The notes: generated from the letters alone by a model not told the origin. Positions 1 to 8,537 are shown, numbered from the stretch's first letter. The stretch: DNA of 23,956 nt from CAYWBI01 sp964456445 (GCA_964456445.1 CAYWBI010000043.1:1-23956), one strand, 5' to 3'. Program-made: numbers and translations.

Positions 1-41
1 TAATACTCCAGGCGATGTAGTGCAACCGACGATATATTCAT
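1..41 (-). CDS. 5' end of an unidentified leftward gene (partial)
   Basis: An ATG at 41 (leftward) opens a frame that stays open to the window edge and gives MNISSVALHRLEY before being cut off. A clear ribosome binding site, AAAGGAGA, lies 5-6 nt upstream (about 47-54), which is the main reason to call a real gene. The start lies 66 bp downstream of the glycosyltransferase stop on the same strand, so the two may be co-transcribed. Thirteen residues are too few to identify a family, and no function is proposed. Confidence 0.55.
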   Translation of the reverse strand, partial: MNISSVALHRLEY

Positions 42-107
42 GTCGTCTCCTTTTACTACATAAATATTGCATTGTTTTGCGCGGGGTGTGAAGCGCTATA
101 AAGCCCA

Positions 108-890
108 TCATTGCTCGAAGGCCGGGGCGGTCGCTTTATACTGATCCAGCTTAATGTACTTATATTTTAACAATTTATGTAAAATCCAGCGCGCTTTCCA
201 CATCAGGCGTCTGTCTCTGCTGGTGGGACGAACACTTAGGGGGCGGGGAATGACCGCAGTCAAACGAATAATTTCTTCCAGATTTAAATCTTTAACGTCT
301 TTATGAAAATAGCGGCGTGCAGCAGCCTGTACCCCAAAAATACCGGGGCCAAATTCAATTTCATTGAGATATAAACTAAAGATACGGTTTTTGCTCAGCA
401 CATTTTCCAGCCGCCAGGCAATAAACAATTCCCTTATTTTGCGCATAAGTGATTTTTGGTTGGAGAGATATAAGTTTTTGGCCAGTTGTTGTGTAATTGT
501 GCTGCCACCGCGTCGGTAAGCGCCATTTTTGATGTTTTTAATAAATGATTCCTTTAGCTCGGTATAGTCCACACCATGGTGTTTATAAAACGAGGCATCC
601 TCACTGATACGGACCGATTTTTTTAACAAATCGGGTATCCTGGAAAAGCCGACCCAACGATGGCGTATTCTGTAGCGTTTATGATCTTTCTGTGCCATTT
701 GTTTGCGATAATCCATTAACGCCGTGGATTTTGGTATATTTTTTAGCAATAGAGAAACATCAGGCAATGACCAATAAAAATAACCGGCATATAATCCCAG
801 TATAATTAGGCATAATATGAAGAGTTTAGACAGAATATTACGATGGGGACCTGTAAGAAGCTCGCCAATTCTTTTTAGTGAAATATGCAT
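108..890 (-). CDS. mtgA: Monofunctional peptidoglycan glycosyltransferase (GT51, MtgA-like)
   Basis: This enzyme polymerises lipid II into glycan strands at the outer face of the inner membrane. It has one N-terminal membrane anchor (about residues 20-40, LFILCLIILGLYAGYFYW) followed by a GT51 domain. The family motifs are present in order: SEDASFYKHHGVD with the catalytic Glu, RRGGSTITQQLAKNLYL, RKIRELFIAWRLE with the second catalytic Glu, and YLNEIEFGPGIFGVQAAARRYF. There is no transpeptidase domain, and the length of about 260 residues suits MtgA rather than a class A PBP. The ATG at 890 was chosen; a TTG at 926 would add 12 residues. Neither start has a good Shine-Dalgarno sequence. It is divergent from the GH106-like gene. 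The family call is near certain and the exact start is not. Confidence 0.9.
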   Translation of the reverse strand: MHISLKRIGELLTGPHRNILSKLFILCLIILGLYAGYFYWSLPDVSLLLKNIPKSTALMDYRKQMAQKDHKRYRIRHRWVGFSRIPDLLKKSVRISEDASFYKHHGVDYTELKESFIKNIKNGAYRRGGSTITQQLAKNLYLSNQKSLMRKIRELFIAWRLENVLSKNRIFSLYLNEIEFGPGIFGVQAAARRYFHKDVKDLNLEEIIRLTAVIPRPLSVRPTSRDRRLMWKARWILHKLLKYKYIKLDQYKATAPAFEQ

Positions 891-1026
891 AATATGCCAT
901 TTTACAATTTTTTGGGCAAAAACCAATAGTTAAATTTCAATTTAAACAATTTGATAAAAGAATCCGATATACGTACACTTGGATTTGCATCTAATCATAA
1001 GAAACTGTTTTAAACACGAAGAGCCG

Positions 1027-3525
1027 ATGGACAAAGCAATTCAGATTGACATCAAACATGAAGGGACGGTTGAGACGTCTTATATAAAGAACCTGTTTGA
1101 TTTTGTGTCTCAGCTTCCGGTAAACAAAATATGTGCGGATTTGCCGGCAAGGGAAATCCACCGTTTCAATACATTCCTGCCTGAAGCACGCAAATCAGTT
1201 TTGTTGAGCTACAATCATTCACCTTTGATGGTTCACGAATTCCTAAGAGAGATCCATAAAACAGATCAAATCTTTCAACCATTGCTTTTTTGTCGAAAAA
1301 ATTATTTTAAACAGCACAAATCCTGGGGTTTTCCAATATTTCATTTTTCCGATACCACGCCTGAAATATATACACTTTCTCCCGGCAGGAAAAACATACA
1401 AATGCTCCTTCCTTCCCCTGAGGACATTGCAGCAATTTATATAATAAAAGATAATTTAGGATCTATTCGTGCAAAAAACATTATAGCCCGACTGGAAAGA
1501 ACGGATGGCAGCATACACTTTAAGCTAAACAGCAACGCCGTGCATTCCATTGTTGTTTTTCGTAAGCTTTATTTATATTTCGATCATGGCCTTAAATATT
1601 TTGTAAATATTCATGATGATTTTTTGCTTTCACGTCACGCAGAGGAGTTCCCAGCAAATTACGACATGAAAAACTTCCAGGAGGCCCGGATTGATGCAGA
1701 CGAATTTTTTGCGCGTGACGGACTTATCTCTTTCACGCCGGAAATCACACGGAACTATCATTATATATCGTCAAACCGTTTTCTGGCCGATATAGCTATC
1801 CACATATATCGGCATCCCAAACAGATTGGCCAGATCACACCGATGCAAACGTTATTATACAACCGGTATATCAATGGCAATCTTTTGGCAAAATTAAACT
1901 ACATTCACCCGGAGATTAAATTTACAGCATCCATAAACAATAATTTCATGTTGCACAATATCGCAACCTCGCGTACACTGTTTAAAATATCAGAGGATCG
2001 TTTCGAGTTTGAGACTGAGTACAACACACAAGTTTTCTGCAATCTGCATCGTATTAAGAGCCACCTTTCCAAAAACGGCATAAAAGAACTTACGGTCCAA
2101 TCCGGCCACCTGTTTGATATGAACCGTACCTTTGCAGAGAAGAAATCGCTTGTTGATCAATTGATTTTATACGGCGTAACAGGATTTAATCTTCTAATAT
2201 CCCTCAACAACCAAACCGGGGCATTTATTAATGAGTTTATCTTTAATGATGATGAACGTATTGCGCTTTATAAACATTGGCTTACATACGTTAAATACAT
2301 GGCCGGGATATGGGCAACCGGCGTTCATTGCGGAGGGGGCCTGGCGCTCTTTCCCACCTGGGATACAAATACCGCTTCTTTTTATAAGGTAATGAAAGCC
2401 CTGCGTCAGCTTGCAATCCCAATTCAATTAATCGATCAGGATGACCTGAACAAGCATAACATCCGCATAGCGCCTGATGGGAAGATTGATACAAAGAGCG
2501 GTCAATTTGATTATCTGCTCTTACCGGCAATTCTTGGCCTCTCCGGCGAATCAATGGCATTGATCGATCAGGTAATCACCGGAGGGGGAAAAGTTATTGC
2601 GCTGGGTCAAATCCCAAAGGAGATTATGGATTCTAATCTCCAGCAGGATTTTGATTTTTTTATAGAAAAATACTGGCTAAAAAATCCGGGCACATCCGCC
2701 ATCAGCTTTAAAGAGCATGATTCCGGTGGAAAATCATATCAAATAAAGGATAGCGTTAACTTGGCAGGTCTGCTGGATATTATTCCTTCATCTTGCCCCG
2801 TTAAGTTTGACGGGGGTTCTCTCCGGGCCGGTTGCAAGCGGAACAATGAACATTTTGTACATTTTCTTATCAATCATGGCGCTAAGCAAATGGAATCCAT
2901 TCCTATTAATTGCAACAATTCTTTTACTTTCGAAAAATATGATTGGGAAGCCAATATATTTGAACCCCTGGGAATATACGGGGACAGGAAATCCGGTTAC
3001 CGGTTAAACCATACCCTCCCGGCTTATGGTTCTGTCATTATCAGGAGTCACCCACGGGAAAAACCGTCAATTCAGACAAAATCTAAGCCAAAAGAGGATA
3101 TCATTTACATAACATCAAACGATTGGTTTGTTGAGGATGGTACCAATACGGAGACCGCACGTCTGGGGGACCGGAGTATTATCAAGCCCTATGCCTGGCA
3201 GCCACTTGTTTATTCCAAATTATTTTCCATACCTAAAGATTTGGAAAAAAGAGAACGTGTCTTTATCGATTTTGGAACCGTGAAAAGCTGGGGCCGGTTG
3301 GCCATCAATGATAAAGACCTGGGCTTTAAATTGTTCCCGCCATTTAGGTGGGAGATTACAAAAATGTTAAAACCCGGTAAAAATGGGATAAGCCTAAAGG
3401 TAGGGCATCAACTCTCAAATTACTTTGCGCTGGAGGACGAGAACCATTTACGTGTCTCACCGGTAAAACCTTATGGTTTAATCGGACCGGTTTCATTGCT
3501 TGTGCAGCGTATGCATAACGGTTAA
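1027..3525 (+). CDS. Putative glycoside hydrolase, GH106 (alpha-L-rhamnosidase)-like, cytoplasmic
   Basis: An 832-residue protein with no signal peptide or membrane segment. The middle and C-terminal parts follow the GH106 plan as I remember it. There is a barrel-like stretch with LILYGVTGFNLLISLN (about 380). Next comes a segment around GGGLALFPTWDTNTASFYKV (about 435) followed by a Rossmann-like 'YLLLPAILGLSGES...GGGKVIALGQIP' (about 495-530). A C-terminal beta-sandwich (about 690-832) contains VFIDFGTVKSWGRLAINDKD, PPFRW, a LKPGKNGISLKV strand and GLIGPVSLLVQ. The N-terminal 350 residues are not recognisable as canonical GH106, so substrate and activity are uncertain. The ATG at 1027 (weak GAAGAG upstream) is preferred over an in-frame TTG at 979. 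The gene stands alone, divergent from mtgA and convergent with the haem lipoprotein. It could be an inactive homologue. Confidence 0.6.
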   Translation: MDKAIQIDIKHEGTVETSYIKNLFDFVSQLPVNKICADLPAREIHRFNTFLPEARKSVLLSYNHSPLMVHEFLREIHKTDQIFQPLLFCRKNYFKQHKSWGFPIFHFSDTTPEIYTLSPGRKNIQMLLPSPEDIAAIYIIKDNLGSIRAKNIIARLERTDGSIHFKLNSNAVHSIVVFRKLYLYFDHGLKYFVNIHDDFLLSRHAEEFPANYDMKNFQEARIDADEFFARDGLISFTPEITRNYHYISSNRFLADIAIHIYRHPKQIGQITPMQTLLYNRYINGNLLAKLNYIHPEIKFTASINNNFMLHNIATSRTLFKISEDRFEFETEYNTQVFCNLHRIKSHLSKNGIKELTVQSGHLFDMNRTFAEKKSLVDQLILYGVTGFNLLISLNNQTGAFINEFIFNDDERIALYKHWLTYVKYMAGIWATGVHCGGGLALFPTWDTNTASFYKVMKALRQLAIPIQLIDQDDLNKHNIRIAPDGKIDTKSGQFDYLLLPAILGLSGESMALIDQVITGGGKVIALGQIPKEIMDSNLQQDFDFFIEKYWLKNPGTSAISFKEHDSGGKSYQIKDSVNLAGLLDIIPSSCPVKFDGGSLRAGCKRNNEHFVHFLINHGAKQMESIPINCNNSFTFEKYDWEANIFEPLGIYGDRKSGYRLNHTLPAYGSVIIRSHPREKPSIQTKSKPKEDIIYITSNDWFVEDGTNTETARLGDRSIIKPYAWQPLVYSKLFSIPKDLEKRERVFIDFGTVKSWGRLAINDKDLGFKLFPPFRWEITKMLKPGKNGISLKVGHQLSNYFALEDENHLRVSPVKPYGLIGPVSLLVQRMHNG

Positions 3526-3571
3526 GCAATTATCAATGATGGTTCTGGTTTGAGTTTGTGGTAAAAAAGAT

Positions 3572-3602
3572 TAGACCAGGAGATACCTGATGCGTGGGTC
3601 TA
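3572..3602. other. Nested hairpin at the convergent gene junction
   Basis: TAGACC (3572-3577) pairs with GGTCTA (3597-3602), and CAGG/CCTG pair inside it. The structure lies between the 3' ends of the convergent GH106-like gene and the haem lipoprotein and overlaps the lipoprotein TAG stop. It has no U-tract on either strand, so a terminator role is only a possibility. Confidence 0.3.
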
Positions 3603-4037
3603 TTCGCCCGCCCCTTCGCTTATCCATTGTCGGATTCCCTCAATCTCGGCATCTGTTAAACGTGGACGGTTATAGGTAAAAGGGGGCATAATTTCAAATC
3701 CGGCATACAGGCTTTCGGTAACGATATGGTATAAAGGCGCTTGTTTTGGAGAAAATCGATCGATCCCAGGATCGACAAGCGGCTTGTCCTGGCCGGGAAT
3801 AACATGTTGGATAAAAACATCACGGTTGCCAAAAAACAATAAATTTTCCGGGTTTTCGGGGGAATGGCAATTGGATCCAAAACCACATTTTCCATTAAAC
3901 ATCGGTTGTAAATCACGGATATAACTAATGTTTTTTGCCGGAATATCATAGTGGGCCAGATATGGGGCAACACCGCGATCCTTACAGGATATCCAAAGGA
4001 AAAGGGTTAACAGTACTAAAAAAGATAGATTTTTCAA
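3600..4037 (-). CDS. Lipoprotein with an atypical c-type haem motif (CX5CH)
   Basis: A 145-residue predicted lipoprotein: MKNL plus a hydrophobic stretch ending in the lipobox-like LWISC, with the lipidated Cys near residue 18. The rest resembles the short cytochrome-c-like domains common in FCB and Planctomycete proteins: 'YIRDLQPMFNGKC', then CH, a late MPP that could give the distal Met ligand, and a C-terminal 'RLTDAEIEGIRQWISEGA'. The haem-binding motif reads CGFGSNCH, with five residues between the cysteines instead of two. A TTG start at 4037 is supported by AGGTG five bases upstream. A periplasmic or outer-membrane electron-transfer role is an inference; haem attachment is unproven given the spacing. 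Confidence 0.75.
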   Translation of the reverse strand: MKNLSFLVLLTLFLWISCKDRGVAPYLAHYDIPAKNISYIRDLQPMFNGKCGFGSNCHSPENPENLLFFGNRDVFIQHVIPGQDKPLVDPGIDRFSPKQAPLYHIVTESLYAGFEIMPPFTYNRPRLTDAEIEGIRQWISEGAGE

Positions 4038-4060
4038 AATTCACCTGACTTTATATTGTA

Positions 4061-4088
4061 TCGACTGTACAAATTATCCGAATATAAT
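4061..4088 (+). promoter_or_regulatory. Candidate sigma70-type promoter for the response regulator cluster
   Basis: TCGACT (4061-4066), a 16-nt spacer and a perfect TATAAT (4083-4088) lie about 155 bp before the response regulator ATG. The -35 element matches only four of six positions. This is a pattern match; no start site is known. Confidence 0.35.
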
Positions 4089-4243
4089 TTGTGGGAATTA
4101 TGCATACGCCACAGTAGTTAAAAAGTTTACACCGTTCTTTTTGTAAAGAAAATGCATCACTCGACGAAAATACATCGATAAGTAAGGATATTGCAACTAT
4201 TTACTGGCAAAAAACAAGATTCATTACTAACTAAAGAGAAACT

Positions 4244-5764
4244 ATGACACCCGAGATTAAAAAGCGAATACTCATTATAGAAGATCATCGTGAAATGCTT
4301 ATTGTATTACACAAATATCTTGAAGAGCAGGATTTTGAAGTTATTGAGGCTCAGACCGGTGAAATTGGGATTCAAAAATTTGATTCAGGAAAGCCGGATT
4401 TAGTTTTACTGGACATCATGCTCCCTGGTATATCCGGTTTGGATGTGCTAAAACATATAAAGCTTTCCAGACAAGTGGATTTATATGTCCCTGTTATAAT
4501 AATCACCGCTAAAAACGATATCAGTGATATTGTCTCTGGATTGGAAAAAGGGGCGGATGATTATATCATTAAACCGTTCCATTTTGATGAACTTATTGCC
4601 CGTATCCATGCCGCTTTACGTCTAAAAAAATTAAACGAATTACTGATCCGGCAATCCCGTAACCTGGAGGGCGCCAACGAAGAGATAAGCGGGCTTAACC
4701 ACACATTGATCGACAAAAACAAAGAATTAAGAAAGAACATCTACGGGTTGCACTCACTGTTCGAACTATCGATGGAACTTAGTTCAATTTTAGACATACA
4801 GGATTTAATAAGTTCAACGTTGTTGACAACGGTCGGGCAATATTCCTGCAGAGGCGCATTTTACCTGCAACGCAGCCATGGCCAAATGGACCATTTCGAG
4901 GTTTTTGATTTCAAAGGGGACATTCATCGGCAATTGCAAGCACTAACAATGGCCGTGGACGATACCATTATCGACCACTTTAAAATTCACCCTGAACCAA
5001 CTTTGCTTAATGATATCGAGAAAAAAGTCAATACATCTTCGGCTTTTTCGATCATGAGAAACTACAATGTTGACTTGCTTGCCCCCATCATGCAAAAAGG
5101 TGAAATTGAGGGTTTGATCTGTTTTGTGGACCGCGTCCGTAAGGCCCCGTACGAAGAACGGGAGTTGCAACAAATTACCATACTTAGTAATATTATTTCC
5201 ATCGCTATTAAAAATGCCGCTCTTTACCATGAAGTTGAAGAATTATCATATACAGATGGCATGACGGCATTACATAACTATCGTTATTTTGAAATGCGGC
5301 TTAAAGAAGAAGTAACGCGTCATAAAAGGACAAAAAGTGGTTTGTCCTTATTGATTTTAGATGTAGATTATTTCAAGAATTTTAACGACACCAATGGCCA
5401 CCAGGCCGGTGATGAGGTTCTGCGTCAAATAGCCCACATCCTGGCCGAAACCGTGCGTGAAAATGATATAGTTGCCCGCTATGGTGGTGAAGAGTTTGCG
5501 GTAATCCTTCCGGCAGTTGAGAAAGATGGCGCGATGATCCTTGCCGAAAGGATTAGGGAAAATATCGAAAAAGCAACTTTTCCCGGTGAAGAAAAGCAGC
5601 CAAACGGCGTATTAACAGTCAGCATCGGCGACGCATCGATGCCTGGAGACAGCGAAGAAGTTAACGATCTAATTTATAAATCGGACCTGGCCTTATATGC
5701 CGCCAAAGAATCCGGCAGAAACCAGGTCGTAAAATTTAGCCCGGACTTATTGAATAAAACATGA
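4244..5764 (+). CDS. Response regulator REC-GAF-GGDEF diguanylate cyclase
   Basis: A 506-residue cytoplasmic signalling protein. The receiver domain (about 1-125) has the acidic pair E13/D14, phospho-acceptor D57, T88 and K110 in YIIKPF. A probable coiled coil (about 130-170) leads into a GAF-like domain (about 175-330). The GGDEF domain (about 335-500) has an intact GGEEF active site preceded by RENDIVARY. The RxxD five residues upstream is the inhibitory I-site, so product-inhibited synthesis of cyclic di-GMP from two GTP is expected. There are no membrane segments, so input comes through phosphorylation from an unseen kinase plus any GAF ligand. Its TGA stop overlaps the ATG of bshA (ATGA), implying coupled translation. 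The domain assignment is firm; the stimulus is unknown. Confidence 0.93.
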   Translation: MTPEIKKRILIIEDHREMLIVLHKYLEEQDFEVIEAQTGEIGIQKFDSGKPDLVLLDIMLPGISGLDVLKHIKLSRQVDLYVPVIIITAKNDISDIVSGLEKGADDYIIKPFHFDELIARIHAALRLKKLNELLIRQSRNLEGANEEISGLNHTLIDKNKELRKNIYGLHSLFELSMELSSILDIQDLISSTLLTTVGQYSCRGAFYLQRSHGQMDHFEVFDFKGDIHRQLQALTMAVDDTIIDHFKIHPEPTLLNDIEKKVNTSSAFSIMRNYNVDLLAPIMQKGEIEGLICFVDRVRKAPYEERELQQITILSNIISIAIKNAALYHEVEELSYTDGMTALHNYRYFEMRLKEEVTRHKRTKSGLSLLILDVDYFKNFNDTNGHQAGDEVLRQIAHILAETVRENDIVARYGGEEFAVILPAVEKDGAMILAERIRENIEKATFPGEEKQPNGVLTVSIGDASMPGDSEEVNDLIYKSDLALYAAKESGRNQVVKFSPDLLNKT

Positions 5765-6885
5765 AAATAGGAATTACCTGTTATCCTACGTATGGAGGCA
5801 GTGGTGTGGTTGCAACCGAGCTTGGAATAAAACTGGCCGCAATGGGCCATCAAGTACATTTTATTTCCTACGCTTTGCCATATCGGCTTTCTGGATTTAC
5901 CCCAAATGTCTTTTTCCATGAGGTGGATGTACTGCACTATCCGCTCTTTGAATATCCGCCTTATTCATTATCGCTGGCTCATAAAATGGCCGAGGTTATT
6001 GAATTTGAAAAGCTAGACATCCTGCATGTCCATTATGCCCTGCCCCACGCAACAAGCGCCTTTCTGGCACGGGAAATTATGGGTGGTGACGCCTTTCCTT
6101 TTATTACCACCTTGCATGGTACAGACATAACTTTGGTCGGCTCGGATAAATCATATTTAAAAGTTGTAAAATTTTCCATCGAAAAAAGTGATGGGGTTAC
6201 CGCCGTTTCCAGTTATCTTAAACAAGAAACAATTAATACCTTTGATATTATAAGACCCATCGAGGTTATCCCGAATTTTATCCCCGATCGATTTTTAGAT
6301 ACGGATAATCTTGCCGTTCAGAAAAAATGTTTTCAACCCAAAGACGAATTTATTCTGACCCACATTTCCAATTTTCGTCCCCTAAAACGTGTGACCGATC
6401 TTGTTGATGTAATGGAGCGGCTGATACCAAAACACAATATCCGTCTACTGATGGTAGGCGATGGCCCGGAACGTGCAGCCATGGAACAAAAATGCCGTGA
6501 TAAAGGGCTCTGCTCGCATATCACCTTTTTAGGGAAACAGGAAAACATTAAGGAAGTTTTGGATTGTAGCGACGTTTTTTTATTGCCCAGCGCGGAAGAA
6601 AGTTTTGGGCTTGTCGTACTGGAAGCAGCCGCCCGTGGTGTTCCGAGTGTTACAACCAACACAGGGGGGCTGCCGGAAGTAAACATCGATGGTGAAACCG
6701 GCTTCCTGGTCGATGTTGGCGACATCAGGGCTTTTAGCGACGCTGTGGAGCGGTTGATCCTCGATCGGGACCTGCATAAAAAACTTGCCGATAATGCACT
6801 TGAGCACGCACGCTCTGAATTTAATTCAAACCGTATTGTACCAAAATATTTAGATTTTTATAAAAAGATTTTACGCTCATCGTGA
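5761..6885 (+). CDS. bshA: BshA, N-acetyl-alpha-D-glucosaminyl L-malate synthase
   Basis: A GT4-family glycosyltransferase that joins UDP-GlcNAc to L-malate, the first step of bacillithiol synthesis. The N-terminal KIGITCYPTYGGSGVVATEL, the EYPPYSLSLAHKMAEV and LDILHVHYALPHA segments, and TTLHGTDITLVGSD are all diagnostic of BshA. The C-terminal half carries the nucleotide-sugar site, including VGDGPERA, FLGKQENI and the E-x7-E segment AEESFGLVVLEAAARG. The length (374 residues) is normal. It overlaps the upstream regulator by ATGA and the downstream phosphodiesterase by GTGA, so the three genes form a tight unit. BshB and BshC are not in the window. The inositol-using homologue MshA was considered and rejected because the N-terminal motifs are those of BshA. 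Confidence 0.95.
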   Translation: MKIGITCYPTYGGSGVVATELGIKLAAMGHQVHFISYALPYRLSGFTPNVFFHEVDVLHYPLFEYPPYSLSLAHKMAEVIEFEKLDILHVHYALPHATSAFLAREIMGGDAFPFITTLHGTDITLVGSDKSYLKVVKFSIEKSDGVTAVSSYLKQETINTFDIIRPIEVIPNFIPDRFLDTDNLAVQKKCFQPKDEFILTHISNFRPLKRVTDLVDVMERLIPKHNIRLLMVGDGPERAAMEQKCRDKGLCSHITFLGKQENIKEVLDCSDVFLLPSAEESFGLVVLEAAARGVPSVTTNTGGLPEVNIDGETGFLVDVGDIRAFSDAVERLILDRDLHKKLADNALEHARSEFNSNRIVPKYLDFYKKILRSS

Positions 6886-7604
6886 AAAACCGGCCCCAGA
6901 TTATTTCCCATCGTGGCCGGGCCGGCCACGACTTGCCGGAAAACTCCATCGAAGCCTGCGAGTTGGCTTTACAACAAGGCGCCGAGGCGCTGGAAATAGA
7001 CGTACATTTTTGTGGGAGTGGGGAACTGGTTATTATTCATGATGTATATCTAAAACGTATGCTCAACAAACGGGCGCTGATTTGGACAATGAGTTTGTCC
7101 GATTTAAAAAAACTCCCCCTACAATCCCCGTCGGGCAAAAAAATTTATATCCCTACCTTACAAGAATTTATCCAGCATTTTAAAGGGACCGTTCCCATTA
7201 ATCTTGATGCTAAAGTTTATATGCCCGTCGTTGGGCAATTTGCAAAATACATTGTCAGGGCGGTCAAGCAATCCGGGTATCGTAATCAATTTTGGATTTC
7301 ATCCTTCAATCCGGTTTTTCTGCGTACCGTTAAACACAATGGCCGGGAGATACGTACCGGCTTTCTGTTCAGCCATTTCAGGTCGGTGCAACGTATGGCC
7401 GAACCCTTATGGCTGGCCGACTATTGGCATCCGGATATTGAGATGATCGACAAGCCGTTTTTACAATTAGCGGAAAGGCAGCGAAAAAGCATTTATACCT
7501 GGACCGTGGACACGGAAGCCCAACTCCAAAAATTGCACGGTCATGCTTGCATAAAGGGAATTATCACAAACCGTCCACATAAGCTTTTATCCCTGCTTGG
7601 TTAA
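6882..7604 (+). CDS. Glycerophosphodiester phosphodiesterase (GDPD family)
   Basis: A 240-residue single-domain enzyme of the GDPD TIM-barrel family, which splits glycerophosphodiesters into glycerol-3-phosphate and an alcohol. Visible motifs are ISHRGRAG with the first catalytic His, PENSIEA, ALEIDVHFCGSGELVIIHD with the metal-binding E/D and second catalytic His, and a C-terminal YTWTVDTEAQ. There is no signal peptide, so a cytoplasmic role in lipid turnover is likely. The GTG start sits in a GTGA overlap with bshA, which indicates coupling. The exact substrate cannot be read from sequence; a glycerophosphoinositol substrate would fit the nearby inositol genes but is speculation. Confidence 0.9.
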   Translation: MKNRPQIISHRGRAGHDLPENSIEACELALQQGAEALEIDVHFCGSGELVIIHDVYLKRMLNKRALIWTMSLSDLKKLPLQSPSGKKIYIPTLQEFIQHFKGTVPINLDAKVYMPVVGQFAKYIVRAVKQSGYRNQFWISSFNPVFLRTVKHNGREIRTGFLFSHFRSVQRMAEPLWLADYWHPDIEMIDKPFLQLAERQRKSIYTWTVDTEAQLQKLHGHACIKGIITNRPHKLLSLLG

Positions 7605-7705
7605 AGACTGACCAATAATAAGCTTATTCTCGTTTTTTTCTAAAATTCTTTTAAATAGCCACCGAGTATAGAATTGTTACCCCACTTTATGTTCAGGAGA
7701 TTAAT

Positions 7706-8107
7706 ATGCCGGATGCAATAAACTCCACTTATCATGAGGCCTTGCCGGATTATGGCGAAATTACCACCCTTCCGCCGCAAATCCAGGAACTCTTGTTCGA
7801 GAAGGATAGAGGGCTCGATATTCCGCGTTTCCATGTGGTTTTACTTGATGACGCCGAACACACTTACGACTATGTGATCGATATGCTTATGACCCTTTTT
7901 GGGCATGACAGCACAACCGCTTTCCAAATGGCCTGTGAAGTCGATGTACTCGGACGGGTCGTTGTTTATACAACCAACCGGGAATTGGCCGAATTGAAAC
8001 GGGAGCAAATTTTAAAACATGGTCCCGATTGGCGCATTGAATTTAGTACGGGTTCTATGCGGGCAACACTGGAGCCGGTGGATAAGGGAACTGACCTGCA
8101 ACAATAA
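7706..8107 (+). CDS. clpS: ClpS-type adaptor (planctomycete-like subgroup)
   Basis: A 133-residue adaptor that would deliver N-degron substrates to a ClpA/ClpC unfoldase. The core is recognisable: FHVVLLDDAEHTYDYVIDML, then a segment with TTAFQMACEVDVLGRVVVY, then ELAELKREQI. The classical ClpS reads M..VH..G; here it is ACEVDVLG, so the usual His is replaced. An added tail (WRIEFSTGSMRATLEPV) is characteristic of ClpS-like proteins I recall from Planctomycetes. The N-terminal 35 residues are an unstructured-looking extension containing LPPQIQELL. AGGAGA lies 6-7 nt before the ATG. It is probably a separate transcript or a read-through from the bshA cluster, 101 bp after the phosphodiesterase. 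No clp protease gene is in view. Confidence 0.85.
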   Translation: MPDAINSTYHEALPDYGEITTLPPQIQELLFEKDRGLDIPRFHVVLLDDAEHTYDYVIDMLMTLFGHDSTTAFQMACEVDVLGRVVVYTTNRELAELKREQILKHGPDWRIEFSTGSMRATLEPVDKGTDLQQ

Positions 8108-8537
8108 CCTTACAATGTCAAAAGCATATCAGGAAACAATTTTATAACCTGTATCAAGGTTAAAAATATTATAGACTTATATCCATATATTCATACCTAC
8201 GTAGTGCTGTCTTCCAAAGCTTCATTTGACTTTGAATTTGTTAAATGAAGTTCCATATTTTACAATTATTAAACAGCTATTATAACCTCAAGTCCCGCTG
8301 CCAGTGAACTTCATATCAATTTGATACAAAAATTTTTCATTGTAGCATTTTATATGGGTAATAATAACTATATATTGTTAATATTAACTTTTACATTTAA
8401 CCAATAGTAATAATTATGGTAATTTTCAAAACATCAATCTTGATCTTTTGTCCATGCGGCCATCGGCAATTTTTCAAGATGTCAGACAAGAAGAATGTAT
8501 TCGACTACAAACAACTATATAGAGATAGGAGTTAAAA
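8108..8537. other. 430-bp AT-rich intergenic region before the inositol synthase
   Basis: No convincing coding frame was seen. The stretch holds an 8-bp palindrome CTACGTAG (8197-8204) and a hairpin (8220-8250, listed separately). A possible -35/-10 pair is TTGATA (8321-8326), a 16-nt spacer and TAGCAT (8343-8348), about 190 bp before the ATG. The AT-rich stretch 8350-8420 and the strong AGGAG ribosome binding site just before 8538 complete it. The promoter is a weak match. Confidence 0.4.
8220..8250 (+). other. Stem-loop downstream of clpS
   Basis: CTTCATTTGAC pairs with GTTAAATGAAG across a 9-nt loop TTTGAATTT, an 11-bp stem with one G-T wobble. It lies 113 bp after the clpS stop and has no following T-run, so it may be a processing or attenuation structure rather than a simple terminator. 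Confidence 0.4.

Noticed and set aside
3590..3667. A 25-codon rightward frame with AGGAG eight bases upstream
   Set aside because: It runs antisense through the 3' end of the haem lipoprotein, whose frame and motifs are clear, and its peptide is not recognisable.
5761..6885. MshA (mycothiol synthesis, uses inositol-1-phosphate) because inositol genes are nearby
   Set aside because: The N-terminal and YPPYSLSLAHKMAE segments are those of BshA, and the inositol genes have their own consumer in the cytidylyltransferase.
7617..7628. Perfect 12-bp palindrome AATAAGCTTATT followed by a T-run as a terminator
   Set aside because: No loop is available without breaking central pairs and the stem is AT-rich, so a stable terminator hairpin is unlikely.
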